A stretch of 64,000 bases of DNA from Oligoflexia bacterium (GCA_028277945.1 JANQFH010000024.1:116711-180710); one strand, 5' to 3'; counted from the first letter of the stretch, positions 32,298 through 41,001 are shown. Notes: generated by a model not told the origin, from the letters alone. Numbers and translations: made by a program.

Positions 32298-34167
32298 GGG
32301 ACAACTGCTTCTCCTCTTCGTCGACTAAGTAGGCTTCGATAATCTGTTTGGCAATGGGTGCGGCTGCTTTGGCACCATTGCCACTATGCTCGGCAAGCAC
32401 GGCAACAGCGATCTTAGGCTGCGTTACTGGAGCAAAAGCAATGAACCAAGCGTGGTCCTCAAACTCTGCCGCAAGCTTTTCACCGCGTTGTTGTTTCACA
32501 ACTTGTGCCGTACCAGTCTTGCCGGCAATGCGAATCTTGTTGCTGCGCGCGCGCCAGTAGGCTGTGCCTTTGCGTTCATTGACCGCCTGATCCAACCCGG
32601 TGATAATCTGCTCAAGCTGTTGACGTTGCAATGGCAAGGTCGACTCTACGGTCGTGGTAAATTCCTGGGTTGCTCCAGTGACAGGGTTGACTGCCTTTTG
32701 TACCACTCTAGGTTGTACCAACTTCCCGCCATTCGCCACTGCTGCGGTAACCCGTGCCATCTGCAGCGGCGTGACTGCCAGATAACCTTGGCCAATGGCA
32801 ACTGAGGCGGTCTCACCGTCGACCCAAGGCTGTTGCAAGGTCTTGCGTTTCCACGCGGTTGTTGGCACGATACCACTCTGTTCGTGGTTCAAGCCCAAGC
32901 CACTGCGACGCCCAAGTCCGAAAATCTTTGCCTCCTCAGCAATGCGGTCAATACCGAGTTCAAGCCCAAGCTGATAGAAAAAGACATCACAAGATCGTTC
33001 CAAAGCGGCAATCAGATCGACCGCTTCGTGTCCTGGGTAGGGTCGCCAGCAACGTTTGACCTCACGACCTATTCGGTAAGATCCGCGACACGCTTGGAAG
33101 TCCTGTCCATCTAAAGGTAAACGCTCTCGCAGTCCAGCAGCAGCGGTGATGACTTTAAAGGTTGATCCCGGCGGATAGATTCCCATGGTGGCGCGATCGT
33201 AGAGTGGCTTTTCTGGATCTTGGCGCAGTTGTTTCCAGTAGTCCGCAGGAATGGTACGGGAGAACTTTGTCAGATCAAAGCAGGGTTTGCTAACCATCGC
33301 CAAGATCTCACCGCTTTCAGGCTCTAGGGCAACCACAGCACCCGATTTATGGATAAATACCTCCTCAGCCCGCTTCTGGAGTTCCAGATCAATGCTAAGA
33401 AAGAGATCCATTCCGGGTTTGGCCTCTCGCTTGCGCAGGGTCGGTAACAGAAAGTCAGCATCCTCCTCGCCGAGCTCACGGCCGTAGGCATCTTCAATGA
33501 CCGGCCTGGCGCCGTTGCTGCCACGCAGTTGTGCATCCATCAACGCTTCCACACCCCAAACACCGATATAGTCACCACGACTGATATCACTGTCGGCGTT
33601 GGCTGTGCGTAGCTGCGCTAAGCGATTCTTACTGACTTCGCGCAGGTAGCCAAAGAGATGGCAGGCAAGGCTGCCGTGCGGGTAGCGCCGCATCGGCCGG
33701 TAAACAATATCCACACCAGGTAGCTGATACTTCTTTGCCTTGGTGTTGGCTATGATCTCGTGGGAGACATCTTCAAGTATCGTTGTAGCTTCAAACCGTG
33801 GTGCGCTGCTGACCTTGGCTTCAATGTTAGCCATTTGTTCAACAGGGAGCTGCAGATCATTACGCAAGAAAGCAAACACCGCAGCCTTTCTATCGCCAAG
33901 GTGGCCACGGGTGATGGTAATGTCAAAAGAGGGACGATTGTCGACGAGAATCCTGCCGTGACGATCTAAGAGTTTACCGCGCAGAGCATAGATCTTTTTG
34001 ATAGTGATGCGGTTTTCTTCGGAGAACTGTTTGTACTCTTTACCATGTACAAGCTGGAGCTGGATGAGTCGTAGCGTAAGGATGACAAAAAAAATGCCAA
34101 ACAGCAGGGCAGCAACGGCGATCTTCTCTTTGCTCTCCTTAGAGTCTAAGTTCGGTCTTATCAGCAT
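32287..34167 (-). CDS. mrdA: Penicillin-binding protein 2
   Basis: 626 residues from ATG 34167, within the end of mreD. One N-terminal membrane anchor (about residues 15-36) is followed by the PBP dimerisation region with RGKLLDRHGRILVDNRP and the transpeptidase domain. The active-site Ser is S335 in PGSTFK, followed by RSCD (the SxN-type position) and KTGTAQVV. Length matches elongasome PBP2. It cross-links peptidoglycan made by RodA on the periplasmic face of the inner membrane. Confidence 0.96.
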   Translation of the reverse strand: MLIRPNLDSKESKEKIAVAALLFGIFFVILTLRLIQLQLVHGKEYKQFSEENRITIKKIYALRGKLLDRHGRILVDNRPSFDITITRGHLGDRKAAVFAFLRNDLQLPVEQMANIEAKVSSAPRFEATTILEDVSHEIIANTKAKKYQLPGVDIVYRPMRRYPHGSLACHLFGYLREVSKNRLAQLRTANADSDISRGDYIGVWGVEALMDAQLRGSNGARPVIEDAYGRELGEEDADFLLPTLRKREAKPGMDLFLSIDLELQKRAEEVFIHKSGAVVALEPESGEILAMVSKPCFDLTKFSRTIPADYWKQLRQDPEKPLYDRATMGIYPPGSTFKVITAAAGLRERLPLDGQDFQACRGSYRIGREVKRCWRPYPGHEAVDLIAALERSCDVFFYQLGLELGIDRIAEEAKIFGLGRRSGLGLNHEQSGIVPTTAWKRKTLQQPWVDGETASVAIGQGYLAVTPLQMARVTAAVANGGKLVQPRVVQKAVNPVTGATQEFTTTVESTLPLQRQQLEQIITGLDQAVNERKGTAYWRARSNKIRIAGKTGTAQVVKQQRGEKLAAEFEDHAWFIAFAPVTQPKIAVAVLAEHSGNGAKAAAPIAKQIIEAYLVDEEEKQLSHGT

Positions 34168-34675
34168 GTTGGACACTCTCTTTGACCCAGTCAAAGAAGG
34201 TAAAGATGATGGCACCAAACAGGGCGTTCATCAACGCTTGCCGCACCGAGGGCCACAGCAGCTGCTCCATGCCAACACTCCAGTTGGAGACAAGCTGCAT
34301 CATGTAAAAGAAAAGGTGATTGTAAAGAAGGCTAAGCGAAAACACTAGCAGGATATAGGTCTCAATTCTCTTAAAGAAGAGACGGATATTAAGAATATAG
34401 GTAACGAGAAAACAGAGCGGAGCCAACAACGCGTAGAGACGCATACTAGAGGGTGAGAAGGTGTTGGCAAAGAGTCCGACGATAAATGCGAGGATGGTTC
34501 CTCGCAGAATGGATTTTTCTCGCACCCCTAAATAGATGCAAAAGATACAGGCAATGTCAGCCTGAGTACGAATCACTTTAAAGGGTAGGGCAAAGTCAAG
34601 CAGGCGGTAGGCCGGCAGGCTCTGCAGAACGTATAAGATGGCAACCGTGGCACTAATAGTGATGACCTGTTTCAC
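34139..34675 (-). CDS. mreD: Rod-shape determining membrane protein MreD
   Basis: 178 residues, five to six membrane segments, starting at GTG 34675, which overlaps the mreC stop by four bases (GTGA). MreD proteins are poorly conserved; the call rests on size, hydrophobicity, the motif-like GLFANTFSPSSMRLYALL and, mainly, the position between mreC and mrdA. It joins MreC and MreB to the elongation machinery. mreB itself is not in the window. Confidence 0.88.
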   Translation of the reverse strand: MKQVITISATVAILYVLQSLPAYRLLDFALPFKVIRTQADIACIFCIYLGVREKSILRGTILAFIVGLFANTFSPSSMRLYALLAPLCFLVTYILNIRLFFKRIETYILLVFSLSLLYNHLFFYMMQLVSNWSVGMEQLLWPSVRQALMNALFGAIIFTFFDWVKESVQHADKTELRL

Positions 34676-35544
34676 GGGGTTGCCTCGCTGGTGGTATTAG
34701 CCGGCTGCTCTGCCGTCTGGTTACGGCGGCCTTCTATGACCACCAACACCTCTTCAAGGCGAGCGAACTTGACTGTAGGCTCAACATAGCCATCGACAAA
34801 GAGGCTGGCGGGATCCTGACGCTTTTCAACGATGGTGCCAACAGCAATCCCCTTAGGATAAATACTATCGAGACCCGAGCTGACAAGGCGGCTGCCTATT
34901 TCCATGGCCTCACCACGGACGACAAACTCCAGCCGTAATCGTACTGTTCCCTGTCCCTGTAGGATGCCGCGAGCGCGGGTGTTCTGATCGTAAACGTCGA
35001 TGCTACTGTTGGGATCGACCAGCAGCAGAACATTGGCATAGTGTGCTGTCGTATTGAGAACATGACCGACAACACCGGCAGAGTTGACCACCGCCATACC
35101 GGCACGTACCCCATCACGCTCGCCTTTGTCTATGCGCACACTGTGTTTGAAGCTAGAACTTCCCAGCGAGATGACCCGTGCAGCGACAGTTTGCAGCTGC
35201 GTTTGCGCTTGGAAACCAAGCAGATGGCGCAGTCGCAGGTTCTCCTGGCGCTCTTCCTCGAGTTGGGCTAGGCGTAGCACCTGGTTGCGGTGACGTTTGC
35301 TAAGTTCCAGGTAGTTTTGCCGCACATCTTTGAGAAAGAGGTAGTCCATCCACAACTGATAGGTTCTATCGATGAGGTAGGTCAGTGCCTGTTGTGGCGG
35401 GGAGGTGATGTTAACCAACAACCTCTCTAAAGGGTTTAGTTGGTGCTGATTCTGCAAGCGTAGGGAAAAGATCTGGGCGAGCGCATAGAGCAGCAGCAGG
35501 GAGATGATGAGAATATCGCGATAACGGTGCAGAAGCGAACCCAC
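34672..35544 (-). CDS. mreC: Rod-shape determining protein MreC
   Basis: 290 residues from GTG 35544, picked because GAGG lies five bases before it; TTG 35562 would add six residues. A membrane anchor (about residues 10-28) is followed by a coiled coil (about 60-110: LELSKRHRNQVLRLAQLEEE) and the periplasmic beta domain with SSFKHSVRIDKGERDGVRAGMAVV and SGLDSIYPKGIAVGTI. MreC forms filaments in the periplasm and activates PBP2. It is divergent from ispE, 49 bases apart, so their promoters must share that short gap. Confidence 0.93.
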   Translation of the reverse strand: MGSLLHRYRDILIISLLLLYALAQIFSLRLQNQHQLNPLERLLVNITSPPQQALTYLIDRTYQLWMDYLFLKDVRQNYLELSKRHRNQVLRLAQLEEERQENLRLRHLLGFQAQTQLQTVAARVISLGSSSFKHSVRIDKGERDGVRAGMAVVNSAGVVGHVLNTTAHYANVLLLVDPNSSIDVYDQNTRARGILQGQGTVRLRLEFVVRGEAMEIGSRLVSSGLDSIYPKGIAVGTIVEKRQDPASLFVDGYVEPTVKFARLEEVLVVIEGRRNQTAEQPANTTSEATP

Positions 35545-35593
35545 AGCTGCCTCAATCAGCAAAAAACCGGTTGATTTAACCTACTTGAAGAAT

Positions 35594-36517
35594 ATGGTGG
35601 AGGCAATGGATTTACTCTGGCAGGAGCCGCAACAGGTGCTGTCGCTACGTTGTCCGGCAAAGGTCAATCTCTTTTTGCGTATTCTTGGCCGCAGGCAGGA
35701 TGGTTATCACAACCTAGTAAGCCTTATGGCCAAGGTGACACTCTTTGATGAACTGATCCTACGGCGCTTGCGTCGCTCGACCATTAAACTCATCTGTCCA
35801 CAAAACCGCCAACTCGAAAGCGACGATAACCTTGTCATGCGTGTTGCCAGAGAGCTGCTACCAGCAGACATTGGGGTTGAGATGGAGTTGCACAAATCGA
35901 TTCCCATAGGTGCTGGGTTAGGGGGTGGTAGTAGTAATGCCGCCGCTGCTCTGCTTGGCCTCAACCAGCTATTCGAGCTAAAGCAAGACACTCAGCGGCA
36001 ACACCAGCTCGCCGCTCGTCTCGGCGCCGACGTACCATTCTTTCTTCTCAAACAGAGTGCTGCCATGGCCACCGGCATAGGCACAACCTTAAGACCTCTC
36101 TCTCGCCTACCCAAACTTGCGCTGTTGTTGGTCTATCCTCGGGTGGCGGTTTCATCGGCAGCGGCCTACCGAGCCTTTGCCCATGCCACCGAAGCCGGCT
36201 CTGAGCAAATTTCTTTGACATTAAGTTCTAGTAATGATAAGAGAAATTGCGGTATGGGGGCTGCGTCCGCGGCGCATTGCGTAGCACGTATGCTGCACAA
36301 TGATTTAGAAACGGTCGTAGCGCAGCAACTTCCCCAGATCCAAGAGCTTAAACAGCGGTTGTTGGCAGCCTCTGCACTGGCAGCAACCATGAGCGGTAGT
36401 GGCTCTACCGTCTTTGGGCTCTATGCGGGTGAAGAGGAAGCAAGACGTGACGAGAAGCAGTTACAGCAGGAGCATCACCTGTGGGTGAAGCAGGTAGCGA
36501 CACTGTCTGCAGATTGA
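35594..36517 (+). CDS. ispE: 4-diphosphocytidyl-2-C-methyl-D-erythritol kinase
   Basis: About 307 residues of the GHMP kinase family. PAKVNLFLRILGRRQDGYHNL is the substrate motif, GAGLGGGSSNAAAALLG (near residue 112) the ATP-binding loop, and MSGSGSTVFGLY the C-terminal GHMP motif. The enzyme performs the fourth step of the MEP isoprenoid pathway. ATG 35594 and ATG 35606 are both possible; GGAGG lies only two bases before the latter. spoVG follows 25 bases later. Confidence 0.94.
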   Translation: MVEAMDLLWQEPQQVLSLRCPAKVNLFLRILGRRQDGYHNLVSLMAKVTLFDELILRRLRRSTIKLICPQNRQLESDDNLVMRVARELLPADIGVEMELHKSIPIGAGLGGGSSNAAAALLGLNQLFELKQDTQRQHQLAARLGADVPFFLLKQSAAMATGIGTTLRPLSRLPKLALLLVYPRVAVSSAAAYRAFAHATEAGSEQISLTLSSSNDKRNCGMGAASAAHCVARMLHNDLETVVAQQLPQIQELKQRLLAASALAATMSGSGSTVFGLYAGEEEARRDEKQLQQEHHLWVKQVATLSAD

Positions 36518-36542
36518 CTGGGGTGCTCATTAGGAGGGCGGC

Positions 36543-36872
36543 ATGGAGATAACTAGCATCAAGGTTTTTCCGGTTGATGAAGAGCGGTTGAAGGCGTTTG
36601 CAACGATTGTTTTCGATAGTTGCTTCGTGGTTCGCGATCTCAAGATTATCAAAGGCAATAAGGGCCTGTTTGTGGCCATGCCAAGCAAGCGGTGCAAGGA
36701 TGGCACCTTTAAAGATATGGCCCATCCGCTCAATAGCGAGACGCGCAATCTGATCGAGGAGCTTGTCATCAAAGAGTACAATGAAGAGTTGAAGAGAAAC
36801 GGCACAACCCCAAAAGCTGGCTCTGCGGACGACTCTCCCGAGGATTCTTCCCTTGATGTTATCTCTCCCTGA
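36543..36872 (+). CDS. spoVG: SpoVG-type regulator
   Basis: 109 residues. The first 85 are the conserved SpoVG fold: MEITSIKVFPVDEERLKAFATIVFDSCFVVRDLKII, then GLFVAMPSKRCKDGTFKDMAHPLN. The tail is short, acidic and disordered. SpoVG proteins bind DNA or RNA and modulate development, envelope and virulence genes in various bacteria. The strong ribosome-binding site AGGAGGG precedes the ATG. It stands just upstream of a tRNA-Gln gene and prs, a cluster seen in many Deltaproteobacteria. Confidence 0.95.
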   Translation: MEITSIKVFPVDEERLKAFATIVFDSCFVVRDLKIIKGNKGLFVAMPSKRCKDGTFKDMAHPLNSETRNLIEELVIKEYNEELKRNGTTPKAGSADDSPEDSSLDVISP

Positions 36873-36905
36873 AGTATGAAGAAGGCCAACAGGCAAGCCG
36901 GTCAT

Positions 36906-36977
36906 TGGGGCGTCGTCAAGTGGTAAGACACAGGATTTTGGTTCCTGCATTCGGAGGTTCGAATCCTCCCGCCCCAG
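36906..36977 (+). tRNA. tRNA-Gln (anticodon TTG)
   Basis: A 72-nt cloverleaf: acceptor TGGGGCG (36906-36912) pairs with CGCCCCA (36970-36976), and the anticodon stem CAGGA/TCCTG encloses loop TTTTGGT with anticodon TTG. The T arm is GGAGG-TTCGAAT-CCTCC. The discriminator is G77 and no CCA is encoded. It lies between spoVG and prs in the same direction. Confidence 0.96.
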
Positions 36978-37001
36978 CTTTACGTCTAAAGTAGGTTAAA
37001 G

Positions 37002-37985
37002 ATGAAACACAACGATAAGATCTCTCCCAGCGCCTCAGAAACGGCCAGGGACATTAAGGTCTTTAGCGGCAACGCCAACAAAGAGCTGACCAAGCATATC
37101 TGTGACTTTCTCAACATTGTTCCTGGCGAAGCTGAAGTGAGCCGCTTTAGTGATGGTGAGACCCGGGTAGAAATTAACGAGAACGTCCGCGGTCACGATA
37201 TCTTTATCGTCCAATCCACTTGCGATCCCGTCAACGACCATCTCATGGAGCTGTTGGTGATGATCGACGCCTTAAAACGCGCCTCTGCCCATCGCATCAC
37301 TGCGGTGATACCCTACTACGGTTATGCCCGTCAGGACCGCAAGGTAGCTCCGCGTGCACCTATTACCGCCAAGCTGGTGGCTGACCTGTTGGCTGCTGCT
37401 GGCACCGATCGCGTTCTCAGTATGGATTTGCACGCCGGCCAGATTCAGGGCTTTTTTGATATTCCCTTTGACCACCTCTATGCCGCTCCGGTTTTGCTCG
37501 ACTATTTAAAAAAGCTCCGCGGAGACCGCGAGGTCGTGGTGGTGGCGCCAGATGCAGGCGGTACAGAGCGCGCTCGTTACTACGGTAAGCGTCTCGATGC
37601 GAGTCTCGCGGTTATTGATAAACGGCGTGAACGCGCCAATGTCTCGGCAGTGATGCACATCATTGGTGATGTCAAAGATCGGGTTGCTATTCTTGTCGAT
37701 GACATCATCGATACCGCCGGTTCTATCACCCAGGCTGTACCCGCACTGCTCGATGCCGGCGCCATGGAGGTTTATGCCGTAGCCACCCACGCCGTGCTCT
37801 CAGGTCCTGCCTTGGAACGGATTGCCGCCTCGAAGATGTTAAAGTTGGCAGTAACAGACACCATCCCGCTGAGCGAGGAGTGCCGTAAGGTCGACAAGGT
37901 TGAGGTCTTCTCCGTGGCCCAGCTCTTGGGCGAGGCCATCAAGCGCATCCACAACGCTGACTCGGTCAGCTCGCTGTTTATTTAA
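37002..37985 (+). CDS. prs: Ribose-phosphate pyrophosphokinase
   Basis: 327 residues, class I PRPP synthase. Conserved blocks are [41 protein letters not shown], the catalytic flexible loop start, [17 protein letters not shown] and the PRPP-binding [15 protein letters not shown]. The first 18 residues are an extra polar N-terminal extension compared with most family members. The enzyme makes PRPP for nucleotide, NAD, His and Trp synthesis. The last 43 bases of the gene, with 9 bases beyond, are duplicated at 38724-38775. Confidence 0.97.
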   Translation: MKHNDKISPSASETARDIKVFSGNANKELTKHICDFLNIVPGEAEVSRFSDGETRVEINENVRGHDIFIVQSTCDPVNDHLMELLVMIDALKRASAHRITAVIPYYGYARQDRKVAPRAPITAKLVADLLAAAGTDRVLSMDLHAGQIQGFFDIPFDHLYAAPVLLDYLKKLRGDREVVVVAPDAGGTERARYYGKRLDASLAVIDKRRERANVSAVMHIIGDVKDRVAILVDDIIDTAGSITQAVPALLDAGAMEVYAVATHAVLSGPALERIAASKMLKLAVTDTIPLSEECRKVDKVEVFSVAQLLGEAIKRIHNADSVSSLFI

Positions 37986-37994
37986 AGACCCCTT
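37943..37994 (+). repeat. Direct repeat copy 1: prs 3' end
   Basis: 52 bases covering the last codons of prs, its stop and nine following bases. They match 38724-38775 at 50 of 52 positions (T/C at 37958, A/G at 37985 relative to the second copy). The two copies bracket the BrnT/BrnA module. Confidence 0.93.
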
Positions 37995-37995
37995 T

Positions 37996-38036
37996 GGCCC
38001 CAAAGGTAATAAATTGTTAGGGGGCCTTCTTAGTCT
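37996..38036 (+). terminator. Possible terminator of prs
   Basis: GGCCCC (37996-38001) can pair with GGGGCC (38021-38026) around a 19-base loop, followed by TTCTTAGTCTT. The tail is only partly T-rich, so this is tentative; it lies between convergent genes. Confidence 0.4.
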
Positions 38037-38042
38037 TCATGA

Positions 38043-38321
38043 CTAGGCCACCAGTTTTTTCCTAAGCTTTTCAAGCTCATGCTCTAGACGATCTAGTCGA
38101 GATTCCTGCTGCTTTCTGTGGTGGAGCGTGTCGCGTAGGAGCCTATTTAATAGTGTCTGATAAGGGATTCCAGTGTTGTCGGACATCTTTTTTACTTCTG
38201 CCAACAAATCAGCATCAAAGTTTATGGTAATTTTCACCTTGTGCACTTTTGCCATCTGCTGACGTATTTGACGCGTTCCTTTTTTATCAATCTTTAGCTC
38301 ACTCAACTTTGGTTGCTTCAT
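38043..38321 (-). CDS. brnA: BrnA antitoxin
   Basis: 92 residues from ATG 38321, which has AGGAGA eight bases upstream; an earlier in-frame start at 38360 is not needed. The core KVKITINFDADLLAEVKKMSDNTGIPYQTLLNRLLRDTL is a ribbon-helix-helix domain of the BrnA type, and the end is a charged coiled coil. BrnA binds and neutralises BrnT and represses the operon. It overlaps the brnT end by 23 bases. The order toxin then antitoxin is typical for brnTA. Confidence 0.88.
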   Translation of the reverse strand: MKQPKLSELKIDKKGTRQIRQQMAKVHKVKITINFDADLLAEVKKMSDNTGIPYQTLLNRLLRDTLHHRKQQESRLDRLEHELEKLRKKLVA

Positions 38322-38589
38322 GGTACAGTCTCCTAAAGTTACGCCATTCGGCTGATCCAATAATACGGATCTTATTTCCTCGCCTTGTGAAACGAGTTGT
38401 GAGAATGCGATTTGATCTTGATTTGCCTACCCAGTAAAACCGCTTCTCATTCTGAGAATGCTGTTTATCCACCATCTGCACACCTTTAGGATCAAAAAAG
38501 GTTTCAACTGCTTCGGCAAAACGGATGCCATGTTTTTGTATATTAAGACGCTCCTTGTCGATATCCCATTCAAATTCCACCTCAATCAC
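38299..38589 (-). CDS. brnT: BrnT ribonuclease toxin
   Basis: 96 residues with the BrnT pattern: FEWDIDKERLNIQKHGIRFAEAVETFF at the N-terminus and RGNKIRIIGSAEWRNFRRLYHEA at the end. BrnT is a RelE-fold ribonuclease that inhibits translation until bound by BrnA. ATG 38589 is followed upstream by TA-rich sequence with a TATATATA run (38594-38604) suited to a promoter and operator. The module is flanked by the duplicated prs end, suggesting it was captured at that site. Confidence 0.88.
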   Translation of the reverse strand: MIEVEFEWDIDKERLNIQKHGIRFAEAVETFFDPKGVQMVDKQHSQNEKRFYWVGKSRSNRILTTRFTRRGNKIRIIGSAEWRNFRRLYHEATKVE

Positions 38590-38723
38590 TTACCGTATAT
38601 ATATGTATATTACCATATTTTCACTCATGAGCGGGTCGTTGCTGAGCCAGACAAATAAGTTCTTTATTGTCAAATAGTTATTATTTCTGGTTACTAGAAT
38701 AGCGGCGCAACTCAGCATGATTG

Positions 38724-38775
38724 GCGCATCCACAACGCCGACTCGGTCAGCTCGCTGTTTATTTGAAGACCCCTT
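38724..38775 (+). repeat. Direct repeat copy 2: displaced prs 3' end
   Basis: 50 of 52 bases identical to 37943-37994, which includes the prs stop region. No prs sequence precedes it, so it is a fragment and not a second gene. It lies 135 bases beyond the start codon of brnT. Confidence 0.93.
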
Positions 38776-38781
38776 CCTTCT

Positions 38782-38806
38782 CACGGGAGCCTGAGTCGCA
38801 AATAGG
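38782..38806 (+). repeat. 25-base dispersed repeat, copy 1
   Basis: Begins CACGGG and ends GTCGCAAATAGG; 22 of 25 positions match 40821-40845 in the same orientation. The two copies bracket the small secreted-protein gene and the HEAT gene. Confidence 0.75.
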
Positions 38807-38947
38807 AAAAATTTTACGCAGTTTTATTTATGCCTCATCTGAATAAGTGTTTGAAAATTAACAGCTTTTCTCCTGGCACTTTTCTTGCTTTAAAACTTGC
38901 TATAGAAATGGAGAATGAATCATTCAGGCATTCATAGGAGTATGAAA

Positions 38948-39367
38948 ATGAAACGAATATCACTCATGTTTATCCTGGGAGCCGTGTTGGTACCCGTTTC
39001 GGGCTACTCTGAACTCAGCATGGTTGAATGTGTCGCCCTTAAACAGATTATTGAAGAGTATGCGGTGACAAAGCCATTAAAAGAGATGTCCGGGAATGGT
39101 TCAGGGAATATTGGCCTGTCCGACAAAGCGACCCCAGAAGAGATTGCGGAGGCAGAACGACAGGCAGAGAAGATACAAGCAGCGTATGAAAAAAGAAAGC
39201 TTGAGGTAGAAGCTGACAATAAAGAAGCCCAAGCATTCAATGAGGAGATGAAAAGAAAACGGCAAGCAGTTGAAAAAGTGTATTCCGACAACGCGTGTGA
39301 AGAACACTTCGAAGATCTTCTTAGTACGTTGGGTGTAAAGCTAGGTGACGAGCAAGAAGGCGACTAG
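38948..39367 (+). CDS. Small secreted coiled-coil protein
   Basis: 139 residues from ATG 38948, selected because AGGAG lies seven bases upstream; the in-frame ATGs at 38915 and 38942 lack spacing. A signal peptide (MFILGAVLVPVSGYS) is followed by a short helix containing one Cys (VECVALKQ), a Gly/Ser-rich turn, and a long charged helix (about residues 60-115: AEAERQAEKIQAAYEKRK). A second Cys follows (DNACEEHFEDLL), so one disulfide is likely. No family is recognised. It faces the HEAT gene convergently; the two stops are 34 bases apart. Confidence 0.7.
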   Translation: MKRISLMFILGAVLVPVSGYSELSMVECVALKQIIEEYAVTKPLKEMSGNGSGNIGLSDKATPEEIAEAERQAEKIQAAYEKRKLEVEADNKEAQAFNEEMKRKRQAVEKVYSDNACEEHFEDLLSTLGVKLGDEQEGD

Positions 39368-39400
39368 AAGGCCAAATCTGATATTGCCTCGGTTTCTTAT

Positions 39401-40702
39401 CTAAGAGCTATCCTCTGTGGATCTTTCTTTCTGCCTTTGAATATAGGTGTGGGTATTGGAGAGGGCTTGAATCATATCCTTATCTGTCTCAGCCAAAAGA
39501 GCTGTTGCTACTTTCTCTAATGCCTCATCTGCACGGTTGATGTTGACCGCCACCAGTGCCTCTGCCTTGGCAGCAAGCGCCAGAGCATAACTATCGTCGA
39601 TCGTGCGCCATAACTCTTCCTCGGCACGCTGCTCGTAAAAGGCAAATTTTCTCTCAAGGCTCTTGGCTTTAAGACCTAGTGCAGCTTGACGCCGCACCTC
39701 TCCATCCGCATCATCTAACCGCGCGATAAACAGGATAACTACCTCATCGTTCTTTTTCCAATCGAGGAATCCGAGCGCAGCCGTTGCCCGCTGCCGTGAT
39801 CGTTGATCATCGTTGTCGCCCGTTGCTTGTGCCAGCAATGAAAACGCCAGATCGAGTAAGGCTCTGTTGAATTCTAAATAGTATAATATGGTTTCCATGT
39901 CCTTAACCATGAACTCCTTATCGGTAGTCAGGTAGTTTTCAACCAAATCCTCAAGCAGCACTGAGTAGGCGTCATCACCTTCTTCGTCGGACATGGGTTT
40001 ATATTCCAACAAGTAGCCAAAGGCCACGGGAAGGGCCTCTCGCTGCCAAACCACATCTTCATCATTCCCTTTGAACTGCAGGTAATGGTCTGAGTAGAGT
40101 GCCTCGACGGTTAGAGGTCTACTATAGAGGTGCTCACGCAGCTCAGACCCCACTAAAAATTTGTTTCTTTCTGCAAAACCTAACTCTGCCAACCAGACCC
40201 AAGTTCGATCTCCATGGCCAAGTTTAGCCAGTGTATGCAACGCCTGCGCTATAGCGTCCCTTAAGGTGAAATTTTTCTCTTCTTTTGCTTGGCGCGCATC
40301 TTCTTCTATCGCTACATCCAACAACTCATCGAAAGCAGCACCATACTCCATGGCAACTAAGGTCTCGACTGCCTGCTGTCGCAATTGTGCCGCCTGCCAT
40401 GAGGATTCCTCACCTTCTTCGGCACTCTTAACGATTTCTAGAACCGCCTCTCCCGCCTTTTCAGCAGCCTCTTTGCCTCTGTCAGCTAACATACAGAGAG
40501 CAGTGCTGCGCGTTTCGTAGCTCCATTCACTACTCAGTCGCTCTACCAAGGTGTCGATGTCGTCTATCAAGCCTGCAGGGTTGGCAATGCCTTGCGGGCA
40601 ATGTGCCCGTGCGACTGCCTGGTTCGTTAACGTTGAGCTCATGACAAAGATACAGGCCAAAACAGTCGAGAGTCCGATCTTACTTTGGCTAGGTAAAGAC
40701 AT
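39401..40702 (-). CDS. Secreted HEAT-repeat protein
   Basis: 433 residues from ATG 40702, with GGAGG six bases upstream (an earlier TTG 40720 is unlikely). The signal peptide LSTVLACIFVMSSTLTNQAVARA is followed by a helical-repeat protein whose units resemble HEAT repeats: RSTALCMLADRGKEAAEKAGEAVLE, QAVETLVAMEYGAAFDELLD, RQRATAALGFLDWKKNDEV and GEVRRQAALGLKAKSLER. It is rich in Glu and Asp. HEAT scaffolds bind partner proteins; in the periplasm the partner is unknown. It is divergent from the giant modular protein gene, whose start is 299 bases away. Confidence 0.75.
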   Translation of the reverse strand: MSLPSQSKIGLSTVLACIFVMSSTLTNQAVARAHCPQGIANPAGLIDDIDTLVERLSSEWSYETRSTALCMLADRGKEAAEKAGEAVLEIVKSAEEGEESSWQAAQLRQQAVETLVAMEYGAAFDELLDVAIEEDARQAKEEKNFTLRDAIAQALHTLAKLGHGDRTWVWLAELGFAERNKFLVGSELREHLYSRPLTVEALYSDHYLQFKGNDEDVVWQREALPVAFGYLLEYKPMSDEEGDDAYSVLLEDLVENYLTTDKEFMVKDMETILYYLEFNRALLDLAFSLLAQATGDNDDQRSRQRATAALGFLDWKKNDEVVILFIARLDDADGEVRRQAALGLKAKSLERKFAFYEQRAEEELWRTIDDSYALALAAKAEALVAVNINRADEALEKVATALLAETDKDMIQALSNTHTYIQRQKERSTEDSS

Positions 40703-40820
40703 GACGACCTCCAGCGGCAAGTAAGCCCTGATTAAAAATTCCTTGAGATTTCCCTAACCTAGATATCGCATCGTGTCAACAAGACATTTCTTTGTAACAT
40801 CTCTCTTACCACGGGCTTGC

Positions 40821-40845
40821 CACGGGCGGCTGGGTCGCAAATAGG
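40821..40845 (+). repeat. 25-base dispersed repeat, copy 2
   Basis: 22 of 25 positions match 38782-38806. It lies in the gap between the divergent HEAT gene and the giant gene. A shorter CACGGGC precedes it at 40810. The rest of 40703-41001 shows no gene. Confidence 0.75.
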
Positions 40846-41001
40846 GAGAAGACTAAGAGAACAGCTCCTGCTGGCCCAAGGTAGATGGTCACCGGCCAGC
40901 CCTAACTTATTTTTTCTTTTTTTCCAACAACTTAGTCTTTCCCATCCCCTCTTGACACCCCCTAACGCATCGCATACAAGATTTAGTTATCAGGATATAG
41001 T

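Larger units (their letters stand above)
38590..38947. other. 358-bp gap holding repeat copies and two divergent promoters
   Basis: From left to right it contains the TA-rich brnTA promoter region (38590-38620), about 100 bases of unassigned A+T-rich DNA, the second copy of the prs 3' end (38724-38775), a 25-base repeat unit (38782-38806) also found at 40821, and an A+T-rich promoter region with TATAGA near 38901 for the small secreted-protein gene. No open frame in it looks real. Confidence 0.6.

Noticed and set aside
38043-38360. Longer BrnA start at 38360
   Set aside because: The ATG at 38321 has a well-placed AGGAGA, and the longer form would overlap brnT much further than usual.
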